From NCBI GenBank assembly GCA_934119935.1, contig CAKOSX010000001.1, forward strand, positions 186,001 through 250,000: a stretch of 64,000 nucleotides of DNA, in the 5' to 3' direction. The notes below the pieces were generated by a model. It saw only the letters and a program-made list of their open reading frames with translations. It made no database searches and was not told the DNA's origin. Of this stretch, positions 7,158 through 17,048 are shown piece after piece. The stretch is from an uncultured Clostridia bacterium (GTDB taxonomy: Bacteria; Bacillota; Clostridia; TANB77; CAG-508). Both the position numbers and the translations under genes were made by a program. How positions within the stretch are numbered: the stretch's first letter is position 1; the number at the start of each line of letters is the position of its first letter.

Positions 7158-8641
7158 ATGAACAAACAAGAAATTATGGAGTTGTTAAATATAGGAGAAA
7201 ATAGAGAAGTAGAGTTTAAGGAATCATATAAAAAATTGCCAAAATCACTATGGGAAACTTATTCATCTTTCGCTAATACTAGAGGTCGGAATTATTATAT
7301 TAGGAATAAAAGAGAATAAGGAAACAAAAATGTGTACAATAGAGGGAGTTGAAGAAGTAAATAATATTTTAAAAGATTTTTGGAATACTATTAATAATAG
7401 TGAAAAAGTAAGCTGCAATATATTGAATGATGATTGCGTAGAAATAATGAAAGTCGAAAATAGGATGCTACTTATAGTAAATATTCCAAATGCTAATAGA
7501 AAAGATAAGCCTATATACATAAATAACAATCCAATCACAGGTACTTATAAAAGATACCATGATGGTGACTATAGATGTAATAAAAAGGAGATACAAGTTT
7601 TGTTTAGTGAAAGCACTGAAGAATCAAAAGACGAGATTATATTAAATGAATTTAATATTAACAATATTGATAAAGAAACATTAGAAAGTTATAGAAAAAG
7701 ATTTAAATTGCACAAGGGTGATTCACATGAATGGAGTAATTTAACAAACGAAGAATTTTTATATATGATAGGTGCGATAGATCGAAAGACAAGTAAATTG
7801 ACTTTGGCTGGACTTTTAATGTTTGGATATAATATAGATATTGTAAAAATTAAACCAAGTTTCTTTCTTGATTATAGAGAAATAGATAATTTTATTACAA
7901 CTGAGAGATGGTCAAATAGAATAACTTCATCACCAGATGAAAATAGAGAGGGAAATCTATGGGGCTTTTTCTCTAAGATTGTAAACAGATTGACAGCAGA
8001 TATTCCAACTCCATTTGCCCTAGATAAGGATTTAATGAGAATTGATGATACTGATGTGCATAAGTGCGTAAGAGAGCGGATTGGCAAACTGTCTTATACA
8101 TGCAGATTATTCAGAAAGTGGCAGTATAGTGATAGAAAAAGGACCAGATTATTTTAAATTTTCAAATCCAGGAAACTTAAGAATACCCATTGAAATTGCA
8201 ATGCAGGGAGGAAGAAGCGATCCGAGAAATGTTATTTTGCATCAAATGTTTTCATATTTAGGATATGGAGAAAGAGCTGGCTCAGGGTTATATATGATTA
8301 ATAAGGTATGGAGTGAAAAAGAATGGATTAAACCCAAGATGGAAGTTGAATTAAATCCCAATAGAACGATGTTAACTCTATATATGAAGAAACAACAATT
8401 TATAAATAATTACCCAAATAATTACCCAAATAATTACCCAAATGAATTAACACAAATTCAGATAAAGATATTAGAGATAATAAAAGCAAATCCTAGAATA
8501 AATGTAAGGCAAATTAGTGAACAGATTAAAGAAATTAAGTATGATGCTGTTAGATGGAACATAGCGGAATTAAAGAAGAAAAAAATTATAGATAGAAAGG
8601 GCACAACAAGAAAAGGGGTATGGAGTATATTATTGGAGTAA
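7158..8641 (+). pseudogene. AlbA_2 / HATPase-like / winged-helix regulator, frame broken twice at CGG codons
   Basis: Joined across two +1 shifts, this makes a COG2865-type protein of about 490 residues: an AlbA_2 (Schlafen-type) DNA-binding domain (REVEFKESYKKLPKSLWETY, then SFANTRGG), a histidine-kinase-like ATPase region (LANCLIHADY and GERAGSGLYMINK), and a C-terminal winged helix (INVRQISEQIKEIKYDAV). The first frame (ATG 7158, good ribosome site) reaches an in-frame CGG at 7287-7289; skipping the C gives GGA and restores the conserved Gly-Gly. The second frame reaches an in-frame CGG at 8077-8079; skipping its C gives GGA and continues to 8641. It may be a dead gene or a frameshifted live one. 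No other damage is seen. Confidence 0.8.
8405..8440 (+). repeat. 12-bp tandem repeat, three copies
   Basis: AATAATTACCCA is repeated three times inside the regulator gene, giving (NNYP) repeats in the linker before the winged helix. It is a slippage-prone in-frame microsatellite. Confidence 0.85.
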
Positions 8642-8783
8642 TTGTGCAATATAAAATAGATATGAATTGATTATGTACATTGAAAATTCAATGAGTTTAA
8701 TATATACTAGTACAAGAAATAAAATTCAATTACAAAAGTTTGAAAAATTTAGAAGTTTTCAAATTATTGCAATAGAAGGGAAA

Positions 8784-11700
8784 ATGAAAAAAATTATGGC
8801 AAGTGTTAAATGGACTGATGAGCAGCAAGCTGCGATTGATAAGAAAGGTTCAAATATTTTGGTCGCTGCTGCTGCCGGTAGTGGTAAGACTGCAGTTTTG
8901 GTTGAGCGTATTATTAAGAAAATTATTGTTGACCGTGTTGATATAGATAAAATTTTGGTGGTTACTTTTACTAATGCTGCAGCATCTGAGATGAGAGAGA
9001 GAATTCTAGAAGCTATTTATAAGAAAATTGAAGAAAATCCGGAAGATGCAAACCTTCAAAAACAGATTATTCTTCTTAATAAATCGAGTATATGTACAAT
9101 AGACTCGTTTTGTCTTGATGTTATTAGAAATAATTTCTATGAGATTGATATATCTGCGAATGCGAGAGTTGCAGATAGCACTGAAATGTTGCTATTAAAG
9201 CAAGAAGTATTAGATGATATGTTTGAAGATAAATACATTTCAGGTGATAAAGATTTTCTAGATTTAATTGACACCTACACGAAGTATAACAAGGATGAAG
9301 ATTTAAAAGACTTAATCTTGAAAATTTATACATATATTCAAGCATCACCTTTTCCAGAAGAATGGTTAAATGAAAAGGTAGAAATGTTTGATATTGAAGG
9401 AAAATATACAAACTTCTCTAATACTCCATGGGGAAAGATTATAATTAAAAATGTAAGTGATATATTGGAAAATGGAATTTTAAAGCTAGAAAGTATTAGA
9501 AACAAAATGACACGTTTTCCAGAACTTGAAAAATTTATAAATACGATAAATATAGACCTTGTAGATTACTACTTTTTAAAGGATAACCTAAATGATTGGG
9601 ATAAGTGTGTTAATGCAATTGTAGCACTAAAAGATAAAAGAAATAATTGGGCAACTGATAAAAAAGTTACTAATGACCTAAAAGATGAAGCAAAAAATAT
9701 AAGAGACAGTGTTAAAGAAGAATTTAAGAAGGTAAAAGAATTGCTAAATTGTACGTCAGATGAAGCAATTGCAGACATAAACTGTATGTACAATATTCTA
9801 AATAAACTTAAAAACATAATATTGGAGTTTTCTGAGAAGTTCTATCAGAAAAAAAGAGAGAAAAACATAATGGACTTCAATGATATGGAACACTTAGCTT
9901 TAAAAATTCTAGTAAAAAAAGATGAGGCTGGAAATGTTGTTAAAACAGAGGTCGCAAAAAAGTATGAGGAAAAATTTGAAGAGATTGCGATAGACGAATA
10001 TCAAGATAGCAACTTGGTACAAGAGTATATCCTAACGAGTGTATCAAAAGGAAATAATGTGTTCATGGTTGGAGATGTTAAACAGAGCATTTACAAGTTT
10101 AGACAGGCAAGACCTCAATTATTTATAGAAAAATATAATAAATATAAGTTAGAACCAGAAGCGGGAGAAGATAGAAAAATTCAGCTATTCAAAAACTTTA
10201 GAAGTAGAGAAAATGTACTAAACATTACAAACATGGTGTTTGAAGATATTATGAGCAAAGAGCTTGGAGACATAGATTACAACACGAATGAATATTTGAA
10301 TTTAGGAGCATCTTATTTGGAAATTCCAGAGCAGGATTATGCAACTGATATCGAAATAATAGATACGAGTGATGAAGACAAGGACATTTGGAAAGATGAA
10401 AATTCAGAACAATCAGTATACATACCATCAGAGGAAGATAGCAATGATGTAGAACAAGAAAGAATAGAAGATGTTGTATTAGAGGCAAGATTTGTAGCAA
10501 AGAAAATTAAAGAATTAATTGATAGCAAGTATCAAGTGATAGACAAAAAAGAAGGAAAAAGAAACATTAGATATAAAGACATTGCAATTTTATTAAGAAG
10601 CATAACCGGAATTGCAAATGTTTATGAAAAAGAAATTTCTATGCTAGGAATTCCTGTATACAGTGATAGCTCTGGAGAATATTTGCAGTCAATTGAAATA
10701 GAAACCATTATGTCATTGCTAAGAATAATAAACAACCCAATGCAAGACATTCCACTAGTTACTGTAATGCGCTCACCTATAGGAAATTTTACAGACAATG
10801 AGCTTATTGAAATTAGATTGAATGATAGAAATTCAAATTTCTATGAAGCTCTTATGAAGACTGATACTCCAAAGGTTAAGAAGTTCTTGCAATTATTAGA
10901 AGAGTTAAGAAATGATGAACAATATATGGCTCTAGATGAATGGATTTGGAACATATATACAAAGACTGGTTACATGAATTATGTGAGCCTAATGCCAAAT
11001 GGAAATTTGAGAGTGTCAAATTTGAAGATGCTATTTGAAAGAGCAAAACAGTATGAATCTGCAAGTTTTAAAGGACTATTCAACTTTATTAATTTTATAG
11101 ATAAGATAAAATTTAATAGTGAAGATTTAACTTCTGCAAAAATAATAGGTGAAAACGAAGATGTAGTAAGGATTATGAGTATTCATAAGAGTAAAGGACT
11201 AGAGTTTCCGGTTGTTATATTAGCAGGAGTTGGAAAGCAATTTAATATGCAAGACTTAAACGAAAAAATATTGCTAGATCAAGATTTAGGACTCGGACCA
11301 CAATATATCGATCCGGAAAGACATATTGAGTTTAAGACTTTAGCTAAAAAGGCGCTAGCAATAAAAGCAAAGAGAGAAGCCGTGTCTGAAGAAATGAGAG
11401 TTTTGTATGTTGCATTAACAAGACCAAAAGAAAAATTGATAATAGTTGGAAGGCAAAAAGATGCAAACAAAAAGATAACTGAAAAGCAAAAGGCCTTAGA
11501 AGTATATCCAACAGATGATAGTAAAATAAATGCATATTTATTGCAAAAATACAAAACATATTTAGATTGGCTAGAGTTAATCTATGAAAAAGAGGGAGTA
11601 GCGAAAACAGAAAAAATATTCAGAGTAAATGTGCATAATAAAAAAGAATTATTAGAAAACTTGAAAAAAGAAGAGAAAATAGAAGAAGACATATATCAAA

Positions 11701-12479
11701 AAATAATAGAAAATGCTAAGAAGGCTAATAAAGAAGAAAAGCAAAAAATATTAGAGTATTTGAATTGGAAATATCCACATGAAGAAATAGAAGGAGTTCC
11801 AACCAAAACATCTGTAACAAAAATAAAAGAAATGGTAAATGCAGAACAGGTAGAAGAACAGACTAAAAATGTGAAATTTGCAGTAGAAGAAACAAAAGAG
11901 GTAAGAACTATAACGCAGAAACCTAAATTCATAAATAATAATGAAAATGCAAAGATTAGCAATGCACAAAAAGGAACTTTAATGCATCTATGTGTTCAGA
12001 AAATGAATGAAAAAGAAGAATATGCAACAGAAAAAATTCAAGAATTAATAGATGGATTAAAGAAAAAAGGAATAATAAGCGAGGCAGAAGCGGAGAATAT
12101 AAATATAAGCAAATTACAAGGATACACAAAATCTGATTTATGGCAAGAATTAAAAAATGCAAGAGAAATACATAAAGAAAAAGCATTCTATATAAATGTA
12201 AAAGCAAGCAGAATGTATGATATAAGCAAGGAAAATGATGAAAACATATTAGTACAGGGAATTATAGATTTATATTATATAGATAAAGACGGAAAGCTAG
12301 TACTAGTCGATTACAAAACAGATTATGTGGAAGCGGGAAAAGAAAGCGAATTAGTAGAAAAATACAAAGAACAATTGTATCTATACAGAGACGCACTGGA
12401 AATGGCATTAAATAGAAAAGTGGATAGGATGTTGATTTATAGTTTGTATTTGAATGAATCAATAGAGATTGAAAAATAG
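8784..12479 (+). CDS. addA: ATP-dependent helicase/nuclease subunit A (AddA)
   Basis: A UvrD-family helicase fused to a RecB-type nuclease, about 1,230 residues, normal for AddA. It processes double-strand DNA ends for recombination together with AddB. Visible motifs are Walker A AAAAGSGKTAVL, motif II IDEYQDSN, motif III/IV GDVKQSIYKFRQARP, motif V MSIHKSKGLEFPVV, motif VI RVLYVALTRPKEKL, and nuclease residues in VQGIIDLYY and LVLVDYKTD. ATG 8784 follows GAAGGG closely; ATG 8796 (MASVKWTDEQQ) is an equally good start. addB, normally just upstream, is absent from the window. It is followed after 30 bp by rqcP. Confidence 0.95.
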   Translation: MKKIMASVKWTDEQQAAIDKKGSNILVAAAAGSGKTAVLVERIIKKIIVDRVDIDKILVVTFTNAAASEMRERILEAIYKKIEENPEDANLQKQIILLNKSSICTIDSFCLDVIRNNFYEIDISANARVADSTEMLLLKQEVLDDMFEDKYISGDKDFLDLIDTYTKYNKDEDLKDLILKIYTYIQASPFPEEWLNEKVEMFDIEGKYTNFSNTPWGKIIIKNVSDILENGILKLESIRNKMTRFPELEKFINTINIDLVDYYFLKDNLNDWDKCVNAIVALKDKRNNWATDKKVTNDLKDEAKNIRDSVKEEFKKVKELLNCTSDEAIADINCMYNILNKLKNIILEFSEKFYQKKREKNIMDFNDMEHLALKILVKKDEAGNVVKTEVAKKYEEKFEEIAIDEYQDSNLVQEYILTSVSKGNNVFMVGDVKQSIYKFRQARPQLFIEKYNKYKLEPEAGEDRKIQLFKNFRSRENVLNITNMVFEDIMSKELGDIDYNTNEYLNLGASYLEIPEQDYATDIEIIDTSDEDKDIWKDENSEQSVYIPSEEDSNDVEQERIEDVVLEARFVAKKIKELIDSKYQVIDKKEGKRNIRYKDIAILLRSITGIANVYEKEISMLGIPVYSDSSGEYLQSIEIETIMSLLRIINNPMQDIPLVTVMRSPIGNFTDNELIEIRLNDRNSNFYEALMKTDTPKVKKFLQLLEELRNDEQYMALDEWIWNIYTKTGYMNYVSLMPNGNLRVSNLKMLFERAKQYESASFKGLFNFINFIDKIKFNSEDLTSAKIIGENEDVVRIMSIHKSKGLEFPVVILAGVGKQFNMQDLNEKILLDQDLGLGPQYIDPERHIEFKTLAKKALAIKAKREAVSEEMRVLYVALTRPKEKLIIVGRQKDANKKITEKQKALEVYPTDDSKINAYLLQKYKTYLDWLELIYEKEGVAKTEKIFRVNVHNKKELLENLKKEEKIEEDIYQKIIENAKKANKEEKQKILEYLNWKYPHEEIEGVPTKTSVTKIKEMVNAEQVEEQTKNVKFAVEETKEVRTITQKPKFINNNENAKISNAQKGTLMHLCVQKMNEKEEYATEKIQELIDGLKKKGIISEAEAENINISKLQGYTKSDLWQELKNAREIHKEKAFYINVKASRMYDISKENDENILVQGIIDLYYIDKDGKLVLVDYKTDYVEAGKESELVEKYKEQLYLYRDALEMALNRKVDRMLIYSLYLNESIEIEK

Positions 12480-12481
12480 AA

Positions 12482-12512
12482 AGGAGGGCACTTATAGTGC
12501 ACAGAAAAAATG
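12482..12512 (+). promoter_or_regulatory. Ribosome site separated from rqcP start by a hairpin
   Basis: AGGAGGG at 12482-12488 is 21 bases from the only plausible ATG at 12510, too far for direct use. GCACT-TAT-AGTGC (12488-12500) lies between and, when folded, leaves an effective spacing of about 9 bases. A bridging hairpin could keep initiation efficient or make it switchable. Confidence 0.45.
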
Positions 12513-12749
12513 AGATTAGACAAATTTTTAAAAGTTTCAAGAATAATAAAGAGAAGAACAGTTGCAAACGAAGCGGCTGATGGTGGAAGAATATCTGTAA
12601 ATGGTAGAGTAGTAAAACCAAGCTATGAAGTAAAAGTCGGAGATATTGTAGAAATAAAATTTGGAGATAAAATATCAAAATTTAAGATAGTAGCAATACC
12701 AACCGTACAAGGAAAAAATATGCCACAGATGGTAGAAGAAGTGGAATAG
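12510..12749 (+). CDS. rqcP: S4-domain RNA-binding protein RqcP
   Basis: A 79-residue S4-domain protein. MRLDKFLKVSRIIKRRT is almost identical in pattern to Bacillus RqcP (formerly YabO), which binds the obstructed 50S ribosomal subunit and helps RqcH add poly-alanine tails in ribosome quality control. The S4 fold spans residues 1-60 (then GGRISVNGRVVKPSYEVKVG). Length is typical. It follows addA by 30 bp, probably cotranscribed, and is followed by a strong terminator. The start is fixed by homology because the ribosome site is unusually far upstream. Confidence 0.9.
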   Translation: MRLDKFLKVSRIIKRRTVANEAADGGRISVNGRVVKPSYEVKVGDIVEIKFGDKISKFKIVAIPTVQGKNMPQMVEEVE

Positions 12750-12787
12750 TAATTCAATACTATGGTTGATAGATGGAAGTGAGGTAA

Positions 12788-12822
12788 AGGAGGTTCCCGT
12801 TTGGGAACCTCTTAAATTTTTA
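12788..12822 (+). terminator. Intrinsic terminator after rqcP
   Basis: Perfect 9-bp stem GAGGTTCCC (12790-12798) / GGGAACCTC (12803-12811) with loop GTTT, then TTAAATTTTTATT. It closes the addA-rqcP unit. Confidence 0.9.
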
Positions 12823-12915
12823 TTATAATTAAAGAGAAAAGAATATAAATCTGTATTGAAAAATCTCCCTTTTGATGATAGAATTAGACAAAATATTACA
12901 AATGGGGGAAAAACA

Positions 12916-15900
12916 ATGCCAGATTTTGTACATTTACACGTGCATAGTGAGTTTAGTTTACTAGATGGAGCAAACAGAATTAAAGATTTACCAGTTAGAG
13001 CAAAAGAGCTTGGAATGAAGGCTATGGCCATTACAGACCATGGCGTTATGTTTGGTGCAATCGATTTTTATAAGGCATGTTTGGCAAATGGGATTAAGCC
13101 TATAATTGGTTGCGAAGTTTATGTTGCCCCAAGAGGAAGAGAGGATAAAGACCCTAATATTGATGCAAGATATAATCACTTAATTTTACTTGCTAAGGAT
13201 AATGAAGGCTACAAAAACCTTACAAAACTTGTTTCTATAGGATTTACAGAAGGTTTTTATTACAAGCCGAGAATTGATAAAGAAGTGCTAGAAAAGTACC
13301 ATGAAGGATTGGTTTGCTGTAGTGCGTGTTTGGCTGGAGAGGTTTCTCAGGCAATTCTAAAAGGAGATATGGAAGAAGCTGAGAGAGTTGCTACTTGGTT
13401 TAAGAATGTGTTTGGAGAAGATTATTATCTAGAAATACAAAACAATGGAATTAAAGAGCAAGTTTTAGTAAATCAAAAGCTAATTGAACTTTCAAGAAAG
13501 TTGAACATAGAGCTTGTTGCAACAAATGATTCGCACTATTTGAGAAGAGAAGATGCTTACAACCATGAGATTTTACTTTGTATTCAGACTGGCAAAAAGA
13601 TTACCGACGAAGATAGAATGAAGTTTGAAACAGACGAGCTATATATCAAATCACCAGAAGAGATGGCAGACTTTTTCTCTGGTGTGCCTGAAGCAATAGA
13701 GAATACCGTGAAGATTGCAGATAAGTGTAATGTAACTTTCGAGTTTGGTCACACAATACTTCCAAATTACGATGTGCCAGATGGGTTTGCTACACATTAC
13801 GATTATCTAGAAAAGCTATGCAATGATGGAATTAAAAATAGATATGGAGACAATCCATCACAAGAAATTATAGATAGAAAAAACTACGAGTTAGGCGTAA
13901 TCAAGAAAATGGGCTATGTCGACTATTTCTTGATTGTATGGGATTACATACATTATGCTAAGACTCAAGGAATACCAGTTGGACCAGGAAGAGGTTCTGG
14001 AGCTGGTTCTATTGTTGCGTATGCGATAGAAATTACAGACATAGACCCAATGAAATATGCCTTGCTTTTCGAAAGATTTTTAAATCCAGAGAGAATAAGT
14101 ATGCCCGATTTTGACGTTGACTTTTGTTATGAAAGAAGACAAGAGGTAATAGACTATGTTTCTAGAAAGTATGGACCAGACCATGTTTCGCAGATTATTA
14201 CCTTTGGAACTATGTCTGCCAGAATGGTTATAAGAGATGTAGGAAGAGTCTTAGATGTTCCTTATGCAACTGCTGATAAACTTGCAAAAATGGTTCCAAA
14301 CGAGCTACACATCACAATAAAAAAAGCACTGGAGCAAAACAAAGAATTCAAAGATGAATATGAAAATAACCCAGAAACAAAGAAACTACTGGATATTGCA
14401 ATGGCATTGGAGGGAATGCCAAGACAGGCTTCTACCCACGCTTGTGGAATAGTTATTACAAAAGACCCAGTTGTAACCTATGTTCCACTATATGTAAGAG
14501 ATGGAATGATTTCGACACAATATATAATGACAACTCTTGAAGAATTAGGTCTATTAAAGATGGACTTCTTAGGACTTAGAACTCTAACAGTTATACAAGA
14601 TACTATAAATTTGGTTAAGAAAAATAGGGGAATAGACGTAAAATTTGACCAAGGAATGAATGATCCAAAGGTATTCAAATTGTGGCAAGATGGAAACACG
14701 ATGGGAATATTCCAGTTTGAGAGTCAAGGTATGACAAACTTCATGAAGGAACTTAAGCCAGACTGTTTGGAAGATTTAATTGCCGGAGTTTCATTGTATC
14801 GTCCAGGACCAATGGACCAAATTCCAAGGTATATATCGAATAAAAAAGACCCAGACCATGCTGTATACACACATGATAGCTTAAAGCCAATATTAAAAGT
14901 AACTTATGGCTGTATGGTTTACCAAGAGCAGGTTATGCAGATAGTTAGAGATTTAGCAGGCTACTCGCTAGGACGTGCAGATTTGGTACGTCGTGCCATG
15001 GGTAAGAAAAAACTAGAAGTAATGGCAAAAGAGAGAGAAATATTCATACATGGCCAAGTTGACGAAAATGGGAACATAATAGTACCAGGCTGTGTAAGAA
15101 ATGGAATAGACGAAAAATCTGCCAACAAGATATTTGATGAGATGTCTGAATTTGCAAAATATGCTTTCAATAAATCACACGCTGCGTGCTATGCAGTTGT
15201 ATCATATAGAACAGCCTACTTAAAAGCATATTATCCAACAGAATTAATGGCAGCAATGCTAAACAGTTTTTTAGGAAATTTAGATAAAATTCCAGAGTAC
15301 ATTGATGAATGTAAAAGAATGAACATAGAAATTCTAAAGCCAGACATTAATAGGAGTTATACGAAGTTTACAGTAGATGATGGCAAAATAAGATTTGGAC
15401 TAGGAAGTATTAAGAACGTTGGACTTGCTGCAGTAGACACGATTGTTGCAAATAGAGAAAAGAATGGAGAATACATAAGTTTTACAGACTTTTGCGAGAG
15501 AATGGAAGGCGAAGCCGTAAATAAAAAATGTATAGAGAGTTTAATAAAAGCAGGAGCATTTGACAACTTTGCAGAAACAAGAAGCACACTAATGGCTTCG
15601 TTCGAAGACATAATAGACACAATTTCTGGAGCATCAAAAAAGAACATACAAGGACAAGTCTCGATGTTTGATATGGCAATGTCACAAGCAGACTCAAGCA
15701 AAGATGATATGGAAAAGTTAAAATACAAATATACAACTCTAAAAGAATATTCAGATCAAGAATTATTATCAATGGAAAAAGAGATGCTCGGAATCTATGT
15801 ATCTGGACATCCACTTGAAAAGTACAGAGAGCTAATAGAAAAATTTGCAGATGTAAACACACTTCAAATGAGAGACACAAGCGAATTAGTTAGCACCGAA

Positions 15901-16503
15901 AACGAAGAAGATATGTCACCAGAAAAATTAGCTGGTAGAGTACAACAATTAAAAGACGGACAATTTGTAAAATATGCTGGAATAATAACTGGAATAAAGA
16001 AAAAATATACAAAAAATAACAAATTAATGGCATTTGTCACAATAGAAGATTTGTATGGAAGTGTAGATGTAATCGTATTCGAAAATTGTTACAATCAATG
16101 TTCAAACGAATTGATAGATGAGAACATAGTACTTGTTGAAGGCCGTTTAAGCATAAGAGAAGATGAAGCTCCAAGCATAATTGCAAGAACAATAAGAAAC
16201 TTAGAAGATGTAGCAAATAATCCAAGTTATACAAATACATCAACCAATAACGAAAATGGTGCAAAACAAGTAGTAAAAATATCTAAAAAAAGATTAAACA
16301 TAAACATAACTAATTTAGACGAAGCACAAAAAGACAGACTAAGAGGGGCATTGAAATTCTTCAATGGAGATAGAAACAACACTCAAATAGAAATAATAAA
16401 TGGAGAAAAAATAGCTCCAGCAGGAGGTTTATTCGTAACGCCAGAAATATTAGAAGAAATACAAGAAATTGTAGGAATAGAAAATGCGATATTTGAAAAA
16501 TAA
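12916..16503 (+). CDS. dnaE: DNA polymerase III alpha subunit DnaE
   Basis: A 1,195-residue C-family replicative polymerase. ATG 12916 is chosen because GGGGGA lies at correct spacing and the protein then begins MPDFVHLHVHSEFSLLDG, the start of the PHP domain. The polymerase core shows GPGRGSGAGSIVAYAI, the catalytic Asp pair in MPDFDVDFCYE, and FGTMSARMVIRDVGR; later come YQEQVMQI and RRAMGKKK. A helix-hairpin-helix and an OB fold (ITGIKKKYTKNNKLMAFVTI) fill the C-terminal quarter. Length and order fit DnaE rather than PolC. It has no partner genes and no own terminator before the toxin-antitoxin-like repeats. Confidence 0.96.
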   Translation: MPDFVHLHVHSEFSLLDGANRIKDLPVRAKELGMKAMAITDHGVMFGAIDFYKACLANGIKPIIGCEVYVAPRGREDKDPNIDARYNHLILLAKDNEGYKNLTKLVSIGFTEGFYYKPRIDKEVLEKYHEGLVCCSACLAGEVSQAILKGDMEEAERVATWFKNVFGEDYYLEIQNNGIKEQVLVNQKLIELSRKLNIELVATNDSHYLRREDAYNHEILLCIQTGKKITDEDRMKFETDELYIKSPEEMADFFSGVPEAIENTVKIADKCNVTFEFGHTILPNYDVPDGFATHYDYLEKLCNDGIKNRYGDNPSQEIIDRKNYELGVIKKMGYVDYFLIVWDYIHYAKTQGIPVGPGRGSGAGSIVAYAIEITDIDPMKYALLFERFLNPERISMPDFDVDFCYERRQEVIDYVSRKYGPDHVSQIITFGTMSARMVIRDVGRVLDVPYATADKLAKMVPNELHITIKKALEQNKEFKDEYENNPETKKLLDIAMALEGMPRQASTHACGIVITKDPVVTYVPLYVRDGMISTQYIMTTLEELGLLKMDFLGLRTLTVIQDTINLVKKNRGIDVKFDQGMNDPKVFKLWQDGNTMGIFQFESQGMTNFMKELKPDCLEDLIAGVSLYRPGPMDQIPRYISNKKDPDHAVYTHDSLKPILKVTYGCMVYQEQVMQIVRDLAGYSLGRADLVRRAMGKKKLEVMAKEREIFIHGQVDENGNIIVPGCVRNGIDEKSANKIFDEMSEFAKYAFNKSHAACYAVVSYRTAYLKAYYPTELMAAMLNSFLGNLDKIPEYIDECKRMNIEILKPDINRSYTKFTVDDGKIRFGLGSIKNVGLAAVDTIVANREKNGEYISFTDFCERMEGEAVNKKCIESLIKAGAFDNFAETRSTLMASFEDIIDTISGASKKNIQGQVSMFDMAMSQADSSKDDMEKLKYKYTTLKEYSDQELLSMEKEMLGIYVSGHPLEKYRELIEKFADVNTLQMRDTSELVSTENEEDMSPEKLAGRVQQLKDGQFVKYAGIITGIKKKYTKNNKLMAFVTIEDLYGSVDVIVFENCYNQCSNELIDENIVLVEGRLSIREDEAPSIIARTIRNLEDVANNPSYTNTSTNNENGAKQVVKISKKRLNINITNLDEAQKDRLRGALKFFNGDRNNTQIEIINGEKIAPAGGLFVTPEILEEIQEIVGIENAIFEK

Positions 16504-16583
16504 TTTTCAATATTAACTATGGCAAATTACAATGAATATGCAGAAATTGTCGAACGATTTTTAAGTTAATTTTAGAAAAAATG

Positions 16584-16611
16584 TTGCAAAAATAATAAAA
16601 TATAGTATAAT
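16584..16611 (+). promoter_or_regulatory. Promoter of antisense RNA, copy 1
   Basis: TTGCAA (16584-16589), 16-bp spacer, TATAAT (16606-16611). The same elements with the same spacing recur in copy 2 at 17015-17042, so the promoter is conserved. It would start an RNA near 16618. Confidence 0.7.
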
Positions 16612-16617
16612 AATAAA

Positions 16618-16716
16618 TGAAACGTTTTTTGGACAGAACACCAAGTTTCGTATGAGAATGGGTAATCAAAGATTACCAAAAAAATCAGGTATGCTGTGAA
16701 CATACCTGATTTTTTG
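16618..16716 (+). ncRNA. Candidate antitoxin RNA, copy 1
   Basis: Predicted RNA of about 100 nt running from the conserved promoter to the hairpin AAATCAGGTATG / CATACCTGATTT followed by T. It has an inner hairpin GGTAATC-AAA-GATTACC. Bases 16646-16660 (TTTCGTATGAGAATG) match the plus strand of the toxin leader at 16868-16882 in 14 of 15 positions, so the RNA can pair with the toxin mRNA just upstream of its ribosome site. The 3' end also overlaps the 3' end of the toxin transcript. No open frame of note. Function is inferred from architecture. Confidence 0.6.
16682..16716. terminator. Shared two-way terminator, copy 1
   Basis: 12-bp stem AAATCAGGTATG (16682-16693) / CATACCTGATTT (16701-16712), T-rich downstream on both strands. 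It ends the plus-strand RNA and the minus-strand peptide mRNA. Confidence 0.85.
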
Positions 16717-16857
16717 CTATTTCTTGAATAAATCAATAATAGCCTTCAGCTCTTTAAGAATTTTAAAAGCATATTTTAGTGTAATAACTATAATATGTAA
16801 AGCTTTAAAAAATTTATTCGAGCTTTTTCTTCTCTTGTTTTGTCTTTTGGACATCAT
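16717..16857 (-). CDS. Candidate type I toxin peptide, copy 1
   Basis: A 46-residue, strongly cationic peptide: an Arg/Lys-rich N-terminus (MMSKRQNKRRK) followed by an amphipathic or membrane-seeking helix (FFKALHIIVITLKYAFKIL) and a C-terminal KK. AAAGGAGG lies at ideal distance from the ATGATG at 16857. On its strand TATAAT lies at 16888-16893. The transcript converges on the antisense RNA and both end at one two-way terminator. This matches the layout of type I toxins such as the Enterococcus par/Fst system, but the peptide itself is unlike families I know. An antimicrobial-like peptide is the alternative. Confidence 0.6.
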   Translation of the reverse strand: MMSKRQNKRRKSSNKFFKALHIIVITLKYAFKILKELKAIIDLFKK

Positions 16858-17014
16858 TCTCACCTCCTTTCTTATGAGAATGACATAATTATAATACATA
16901 AGCCGTGAGAAAGTCTGTCGAAACTTGTAGCATAAGAAATATTTTTTTATGAAATCATAGAGAAAGCAAATGCGAGATTTGTCGAACGATTTTAAAGTTA
17001 ATTTTAAAAAAATA

Positions 17015-17042
17015 TTGCAAAATAAATAAAATATAGTATAAT
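17015..17042 (+). promoter_or_regulatory. Promoter of antisense RNA, copy 2
   Basis: TTGCAA (17015-17020), 16-bp spacer, TATAAT (17037-17042), the same spacing as copy 1. Confidence 0.7.
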
Positions 17043-17048
17043 AATAAA

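Larger units (their letters stand above)
16546..16930. repeat. Copy 1 of tandem type I toxin-antitoxin-like unit
   Basis: A unit of about 385 bp that is repeated at 16979-17362 with high similarity (period about 430 bp). Both copies start with TTGTCGAACGATTTT and end with AAAGTCTGTCGAAAC. Each holds a plus-strand RNA, a minus-strand 46-codon gene and a shared terminator. The 48 bp between copies are unrelated AT-rich sequence. Confidence 0.9.

Noticed and set aside
12262..12678. Long minus-strand frames inside addA, dnaE, the permease and pfl genes
   Set aside because: They are Leu/Phe-rich mirror frames of AT-rich coding genes without ribosome sites; treated as shadows.
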